From: an uncultured Pelagibacteraceae bacterium
Lineage (GTDB): Bacteria > Pseudomonadota > Alphaproteobacteria > Pelagibacterales > Pelagibacteraceae
NCBI GenBank assembly: GCA_902538445.1
Contig: CACBFE010000001.1
Span: forward strand, 62,001 to 126,000
DNA length: 64,000 bases
Reading direction: 5' to 3'
The notes under the pieces are model-generated. The model was not told the DNA's origin. It did not search any database and saw only the letters and a list, made by a program, of their open reading frames with translations. A program made the position numbers and the translations under genes. Numbering within the stretch: position 1 is the stretch's first letter; the number at the start of each line of letters is the position of its first letter. Shown here one piece after another: positions 59,809-64,000 of this stretch.

Positions 59809-60438
59809 ATGAAAAACGTAGAGACATTAAAAAACGATGAAATTATAAATGAAAATCTTTTTAGAGATTTCCATACAATCCCAAATCTAAAATTTGATAT
59901 TGACAAATTAAGGTCTGACTTAGATAAAATTTTGAAGCTAAAAAAATTTAATTCTTTAGGTATAAAAAATTTTGCTGCAATACCACTTAATCAAATACCT
60001 GGTGACAAGTCTTCTACAGAAGGACATAATGTTAGGGGTACTTATTGGACAATTCCAGATGAAACTGGCAAAGAAGCTAAGAGAGATAAGGCTATTGATG
60101 AGTCAAAATACACAGAACTCGTTCCAGAATTTAAGGGCACATACTTTGAGGAAGTTTTTAATATTTTGAGAAAAAAATTTAAATTAGGGAGAGTAAGAAT
60201 ACTTTTAAAAGAACCGAGATCTACTTTAAGTTGGCATAGAGACCCTGAGCCAAGACTTCATATCCCAATTATTACAAACAAAGGCTGCAGAATGGTTATT
60301 GAAGATGTAAGTAAACACATGCCTGCAGATGGAACAGTCACAATAACAAATAATACGAAATACCATAACTTTTTTAACGGGGGTGAGCAAAATAGAATAC
60401 ATCTAGTTGCCTGCGTTCTAGAAAATCCATTTAATTAA
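59809..60438 (+). CDS. aspartyl/asparaginyl beta-hydroxylase-like oxygenase
   Basis: A 209-residue protein whose C-terminal half fits the AspH-type double-stranded beta-helix: TLSWHRDPEPRLHIPIITN near residue 143, then KYHNFFNGGEQNRIHLVACV near 182. The two His and the following Arg fit Fe and 2-oxoglutarate ligands, without a clear carboxylate ligand, as in AspH. Substrate is unknown. It starts one base after the katG stop and abuts the DUF2061 gene, so it is probably co-transcribed. Confidence 0.75.
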   Translation: MKNVETLKNDEIINENLFRDFHTIPNLKFDIDKLRSDLDKILKLKKFNSLGIKNFAAIPLNQIPGDKSSTEGHNVRGTYWTIPDETGKEAKRDKAIDESKYTELVPEFKGTYFEEVFNILRKKFKLGRVRILLKEPRSTLSWHRDPEPRLHIPIITNKGCRMVIEDVSKHMPADGTVTITNNTKYHNFFNGGEQNRIHLVACVLENPFN

Positions 60439-60681
60439 ATGACAGAATTTACACACGGAATTTTTTCAGCAACAAAAAATATTTACGATAATAATAAAGG
60501 ATCGATATTAAGAACAATAATTTACACAATTGGTCACTTTGCTATTGCCATAACTGTTTTAATGTCAGTTGCAAACGTCTCTTTTATAATCGCTCTCACA
60601 GACGCTATTGTTGAGCCACTAGCAAATGCAGTCTGGTATTTTGTTCTTGATAAAGTTTGGACTGCAAAATATAAAAAATAA
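60439..60681 (+). CDS. DUF2061 small membrane protein
   Basis: An 80-residue protein with two membrane spans (TIIYTIGHFAIAITVLMSVA and FIIALTDAIVEPLANAVWYF) and a C-terminal DKVW motif, matching the DUF2061 family. Function is unknown. It directly follows the oxygenase and ends one base before the convergent SH3 gene. Confidence 0.85.
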   Translation: MTEFTHGIFSATKNIYDNNKGSILRTIIYTIGHFAIAITVLMSVANVSFIIALTDAIVEPLANAVWYFVLDKVWTAKYKK

Positions 60682-60682
60682 A

Positions 60683-61126
60683 TTATAATAATCCCCATAG
60701 GCTCTCTTTTTTTAACCATCCCTTAAAATCTCCAGAAATAGCTTTACACCAATTATCATTACATTTTTTTATCATAACTAGTCTACCTTTTTTAAGAAGA
60801 GCGATCGGATTTGAATATACTGTTGAATTACTAAACATAATTAACTCATTTTCAACAACAATTGCAGCTTTTTTTTTGGATAATTGAGAAATATGTATCC
60901 AACCAGAATTATTTTCATGATCTCTTACTTTTCTAAAATTATTAGAACGGTCTTGAATTAGTACTGGGAGATATTTTTTTTTATAAAAAATTTTTACTGG
61001 ATAATCAAATGAGGGGCCTTGACGTAAATTAACTTTTTCATTTCTCAATGTTAAAAAATACTCTTCATTTGAGAATAGGTTTCCAAAATTAAAAAAAATT
61101 ATTAAAAAGAAAATTAATTTTTGCAT
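60683..61126 (-). CDS. exported bacterial SH3-domain protein
   Basis: A 147-residue protein with a signal peptide (LIFFLIIFFNFGNLFS) and two SH3-like segments: LRNEKVNLRQGPSFDYPVK near residue 27 with SGWIHISQLS, then VYSNPIALLKKGRLVMIKKC with GWLKKESLWG at the end. Such domains bind cell-wall or protein ligands; no catalytic domain is attached. Its start overlaps the ThiF-family gene by 13 bases. Confidence 0.85.
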   Translation of the reverse strand: MQKLIFFLIIFFNFGNLFSNEEYFLTLRNEKVNLRQGPSFDYPVKIFYKKKYLPVLIQDRSNNFRKVRDHENNSGWIHISQLSKKKAAIVVENELIMFSNSTVYSNPIALLKKGRLVMIKKCNDNWCKAISGDFKGWLKKESLWGLL

Positions 61127-61863
61127 ATATTTTTACAATTTGGATTAATCTGAATTTTTGATTTCCTTATACTCATTTTAAGTGAGTCAAAAATTAAAAT
61201 ATTACCATTTAGATCATCTTTCAGATCTAAAATGGTTTTTAATACTTCATTTGCTTGCAGAGAACCTAATATACCAGCAACTGGTGGGAAAATTCCTTCT
61301 TCATCACAATTCACCTCTTGAATAGGTTGTTGTGGCATGAAACACCTAAAACATGGTATTTTCTTTTTAAAGTTAAATTTAAAAAGATGTCCGTCAAATT
61401 TATTTATTGCAGCAGAAATTAAGATTTTCCTATTTTTTTTACAATAATCATTGATTAATAATCTCGTATCAAAATTATCTGTGCCGTCACAGATAATGCC
61501 GTATTCATTCAAAATTGTTTTAATATTCTTTTTTGAAATTTTAATTTTAAAAGTCTTTATCTTTATTTGGTTATAAATTTTTTTAATTTTTAATTTTGCT
61601 TGATTTACTTTATATTTACCAAGATCAGAAGTATTAAATAAAATTTGTCTGTTTAAATTTCCTAATTCTATCTTATCATGATCTACTATTCCAATATTAT
61701 TGACTCCAGAAGAAGCCAAATATGTTAGTAATGGACAACCTAAGCCACCCATTCCTATAACTAAAACTTTTGCCTTTTTAATTTTTTTTTGACCAGATAT
61801 TCCAACTTTTTTTAAAATAATTTGTTTTTCAAATCTTTTAAATTCTTTCAGGTTAAATGCCAT
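61114..61863 (-). CDS. ThiF/MoeB/HesA-family adenylyltransferase
   Basis: E1-like enzyme of 249 residues that adenylates the C-terminus of a ubiquitin-like sulfur carrier. The nucleotide motif VLVIGMGGLGCPLLTYLA is near residue 30, followed by DHDKIELGNLNRQILF and DGTDNFDTRLLIND. Zn-type Cys occur in PCFRC and near the end in CKNIC. Whether it serves ThiS or MoaD cannot be told; neither carrier is in the window. Confidence 0.85.
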   Translation of the reverse strand: MAFNLKEFKRFEKQIILKKVGISGQKKIKKAKVLVIGMGGLGCPLLTYLASSGVNNIGIVDHDKIELGNLNRQILFNTSDLGKYKVNQAKLKIKKIYNQIKIKTFKIKISKKNIKTILNEYGIICDGTDNFDTRLLINDYCKKNRKILISAAINKFDGHLFKFNFKKKIPCFRCFMPQQPIQEVNCDEEGIFPPVAGILGSLQANEVLKTILDLKDDLNGNILIFDSLKMSIRKSKIQINPNCKNICKN

Positions 61864-61866
61864 TAA

Positions 61867-62307
61867 TTATTTAATTCCCGTAGACCCGAATCCACCAGAA
61901 CCACGTTCTGTATTTTCTAAATTTGTAACTTCTTTTAATGTTGCTTTTACAACTGGACATAAAACCATTTGTGCAATCCGCAACCCTTTTTCTACAACAA
62001 AAACTTTATCACTTAAATTAATTAATATTACTTTAAGTTCACCTCTGTAATCAGCATCAATAGTCCCCGGGGTATTTAAAACACTTATTTGACTCTTTGC
62101 TGCTAGTCCTGATCTAGGCCTAATTTGAATTTCAAAATTTTTTGGTATTGCAACAGCTAATCCCGTTGAAATAATTTCAGATTTTCCCGGCAAAATTTTA
62201 ATCTGTTTATCTGTATAAGCTGCCAGGTCTAGACCTGACGAACCATCTGTCTCGTATTTAGGTAAAGCCACGTCTTTTGACAACCTCTTAATTAATATTT
62301 CTGTCAT
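61867..62307 (-). CDS. dut: dUTP diphosphatase
   Basis: Trimeric dUTPase that keeps uracil out of DNA and supplies dUMP. Motifs: SGLDLAAYTD near residue 29, IRPRSGLAAKSQI, the catalytic NTPGTIDADYRGELKVIL near 80, and the C-terminal P-loop-like ERGSGGFGSTG. ATG at 62307 is preferred over TTG 62310. It begins inside the end of coaBC, the common dut-coaBC pair. Confidence 0.95.
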   Translation of the reverse strand: MTEILIKRLSKDVALPKYETDGSSGLDLAAYTDKQIKILPGKSEIISTGLAVAIPKNFEIQIRPRSGLAAKSQISVLNTPGTIDADYRGELKVILINLSDKVFVVEKGLRIAQMVLCPVVKATLKEVTNLENTERGSGGFGSTGIK

Positions 62308-63514
62308 CAATTATTTTGTCTAATAAAATTTGAGCAATTTTATTGGCGATAAAACTTTTTTTATTTTTTTGTAAAATTTTTATATTTCCTTTTTGATCTA
62401 TCATTGAAACTTTATTAAAGTCGGAATTAAAACCAATCTCTTTTTTAGAAACATCATTAGCAAAAATCAGATCACAATTCTTATTTTTCATTTTTTGTGT
62501 AGAATTATTTATTACACTTTCAGTTTCTGCAGAAAAACCAGCAACTATACGTGGTCTATTCTTGTTATTTTTTGATAAAAAACTTAAAATATCATTATTT
62601 TTAATAAAATTTATTGATTTAAAATTCAATTTATCTTTTTTAATTTTATTTTTACTCTTTGTAATAGGTTTGAAATCTACAACGGCTGCTGTGCATACGG
62701 CTAAATCAACAGGCAAAGTTTTCTTTACCTCAACTAACATTTCATCAGCTGATATTATTTTTTTAACTTTGATACCTTTTGGAGAGGCTAACTTTGAAGG
62801 CCCGGTTATTAATGTTGTTTTTATACCAAGTTTGTTTAAGGCTATAGCAATTTCATAGCCTTGTTTACCACTAGACTCATTTGAAATATATCGTATTGGA
62901 TCAATATATTCTCTTGTGGGACCTGCAGTTACCAAAGCTTTAAGATTTTTCTTTTTAACAATATTCTTTTTGTCAAAATAATTTTTCAAATATGCAAAAA
63001 TTTGTCTTGGGCTTGACATTTTTCCCTCGCCAAACTCTCCACATGCCATTTCACCTTTTTCAGGTCCTATAAATAAATAACCAAAGTCTTGTAAAATTTT
63101 TAAGTTTGACTGCGTTGCTTTATGTAACCACATTCTGACATTCATTGCTGGCACTAAAATAATATCTTTGTCTGCAGCTAATAAAACAGTCGTAGCCAAA
63201 TCTTCAGCTTTTCCTAATGATAGTTTGCTCATAAAATTGGCAGTAGTTGGCATTACTAAAATGATATCAGCCCATCTAGAAAGTGCTATATGATCTATTA
63301 CTGCCTCTGACTCGCTATCAAATATATTCTCAAATGTTTTAGACTTAGTCAATGTAGATAAAGACAAGGGCGTAACAAATTCCTTCCCACTTTTTGTAAG
63401 AATGGTTTTTACCTCCATATGATTTTTTTTTAATAATCTAATTAAATCTAGTGATTTGTAGGCGGCTATACCTCCACCTATAATTATTAAGATTTTTTTA
63501 TTTTTTAACGTCAT
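62288..63514 (-). CDS. coaBC: phosphopantothenoylcysteine decarboxylase/phosphopantothenate-cysteine ligase
   Basis: Bifunctional CoA-synthesis enzyme. The CoaC half has GGGIAAYKSLDLIR, the active His in DHIALSRWAD, PAMNVRMWLHKAT and the catalytic Cys in GEMACGEFGEGKMSSP near residue 160. The CoaB half has VTAGPTREYIDPIRYISN near 192 and VDLAVCTAAVVDF. Length 408 is normal. It overlaps dut by 20 bases and follows ubiB after nine bases. Confidence 0.96.
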   Translation of the reverse strand: MTLKNKKILIIIGGGIAAYKSLDLIRLLKKNHMEVKTILTKSGKEFVTPLSLSTLTKSKTFENIFDSESEAVIDHIALSRWADIILVMPTTANFMSKLSLGKAEDLATTVLLAADKDIILVPAMNVRMWLHKATQSNLKILQDFGYLFIGPEKGEMACGEFGEGKMSSPRQIFAYLKNYFDKKNIVKKKNLKALVTAGPTREYIDPIRYISNESSGKQGYEIAIALNKLGIKTTLITGPSKLASPKGIKVKKIISADEMLVEVKKTLPVDLAVCTAAVVDFKPITKSKNKIKKDKLNFKSINFIKNNDILSFLSKNNKNRPRIVAGFSAETESVINNSTQKMKNKNCDLIFANDVSKKEIGFNSDFNKVSMIDQKGNIKILQKNKKSFIANKIAQILLDKIIDDRNIN

Positions 63515-63523
63515 TTTATTAGA

Positions 63524-64000
63524 TTAAAATACTAACAAGAAGACAATTACAATACCAAAAAAACTTATTACGACATTATTTCTAAAATTTTTTAGTTTCA
63601 TCTGTTCCATTTCTAAGTTTTTATTGTTGATGCCTAAATTTAACTTTCCATCAGCCACAAGTTTTAGCGCATATTCTGCCTTATCCATCAAACCAGGAAA
63701 ATCGGGTATTCGTTTAATTATTTCTGCGGATGTATTCAAAGCTGTATTAATTGTTGATCTAGGACTTTTTAAATTTTTTAACCAATCTTCCAAAACAGGT
63801 TTAGACACCTCCCAAATATTAGTTTCCGGGTATAATTTTCTAGCTACCCCTTCAACTACTACCATTGTTTTTTGTAGCAACAATAATGGTGGCTGTGTTG
63901 CCATATTAAATTTCTCTGTGATTTCAAACAACTGTGCAAGTAAATTTCCACCAGAAATATCTTTTATAGACTGGCCGAAAATTGGCTCTCCTACAGAGCG
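63524..64000 (-). CDS. ubiB: UbiB ubiquinone-biosynthesis atypical kinase (C-terminal part; start outside window)
   Basis: The frame is open to base 64000 and reads GEPIFGQSIKDISGGNLLAQ before the first possible internal start, so only the C-terminal ~158 residues are in the window. PPLLLLQKTMVVVEGVARKLYP is a UbiB/ABC1 C-lobe signature. The C-terminal hydrophobic stretch (VVISFFGIVIVFLLVF) is the membrane anchor. UbiB supports ubiquinone synthesis; a UbiH-family gene lies at 9541. Confidence 0.93.
   Translation of the reverse strand, partial: RSVGEPIFGQSIKDISGGNLLAQLFEITEKFNMATQPPLLLLQKTMVVVEGVARKLYPETNIWEVSKPVLEDWLKNLKSPRSTINTALNTSAEIIKRIPDFPGLMDKAEYALKLVADGKLNLGINNKNLEMEQMKLKNFRNNVVISFFGIVIVFLLVF

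Overview
The window reads as a chromosomal segment of a SAR11-type alphaproteobacterium (Pelagibacterales, 'Candidatus Pelagibacter'-like). The DNA is very AT-rich (roughly 30% GC by eye, not computed) and proteins are rich in Lys, Ile and Asn. Coding density is extreme: the longest stretch without a gene is about 226 bases (20603-20828), and many neighbouring genes overlap or abut. Gene order follows alphaproteobacterial blocks in reduced form. I see no rRNA, tRNA, transposase, phage gene or CRISPR array. Nearly everything is core genome.

Layout. 1-2922: Tim44-like protein (cut by the left edge), Smr-domain protein, and the HslUV protease on the opposite strand. 3025-6856: histidine operon hisB-hisH-hisA-hisF-hisE, then a HIT protein and a GNAT acetyltransferase. 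6853-9484 (minus): ftsK and lolA. 9541-16129: a UbiH-family flavoprotein, then mnmE-mnmG-rsmG-parA-parB, with two parS-like sites inside rsmG. 16119-20602 (minus): DUF3576 lipoprotein, leuS, lptE-like, holA. 20829-21908: a porin with a long hairpin-bearing leader and an intrinsic terminator. 21927-24332: a compact group comprising a ThiE-like protein, the PLP homeostasis protein, an L,D-transpeptidase-like protein, an orphan winged-helix protein and a 35-residue ArfA-type ribosome rescue factor. 24333-30573 (minus): grpE, dnaK, dnaJ, a 56-residue membrane protein, dapB, nth and a PfkB-family kinase. 30619-36023: rdgB, a PBP-activator-like binding protein, rsmI, a BON lipoprotein and maeB.

36092-40706: murJ, trpS, nfu and a membrane-anchored glucosaminidase. 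40708-54584: a polysaccharide deacetylase, then tsaB-fur-miaB-phoH-ybeY-lnt-metK and nusA-infB-rbfA-rpsO-pnp. Several genes usual in these blocks (rimI, ybeX, trmB, rimP, ylxR, truB) are not at their usual places. 54581-57580: fabA-fabB-fabI divergent from irr. 57633-60681: katG, an Asp/Asn hydroxylase-like oxygenase and a DUF2061 protein. 60683-64000 (minus): ubiB (cut by the right edge), coaBC, dut, a ThiF/MoeB-family enzyme and an SH3 protein.

The strongest non-gene signals are: two near-identical 17-bp Irr/ICE-like boxes before irr and katG; a parS pair in rsmG read in two different codon frames; a 15-bp hairpin just before the porin ribosome binding site; and several divergent gene pairs whose start codons touch or overlap. 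No clearly new multi-gene system stands out. The best candidates for novelty are the mini-ArfA, the small membrane protein coupled to dapB, the shrunken TsaB, and an iron/peroxide module built from irr and katG.
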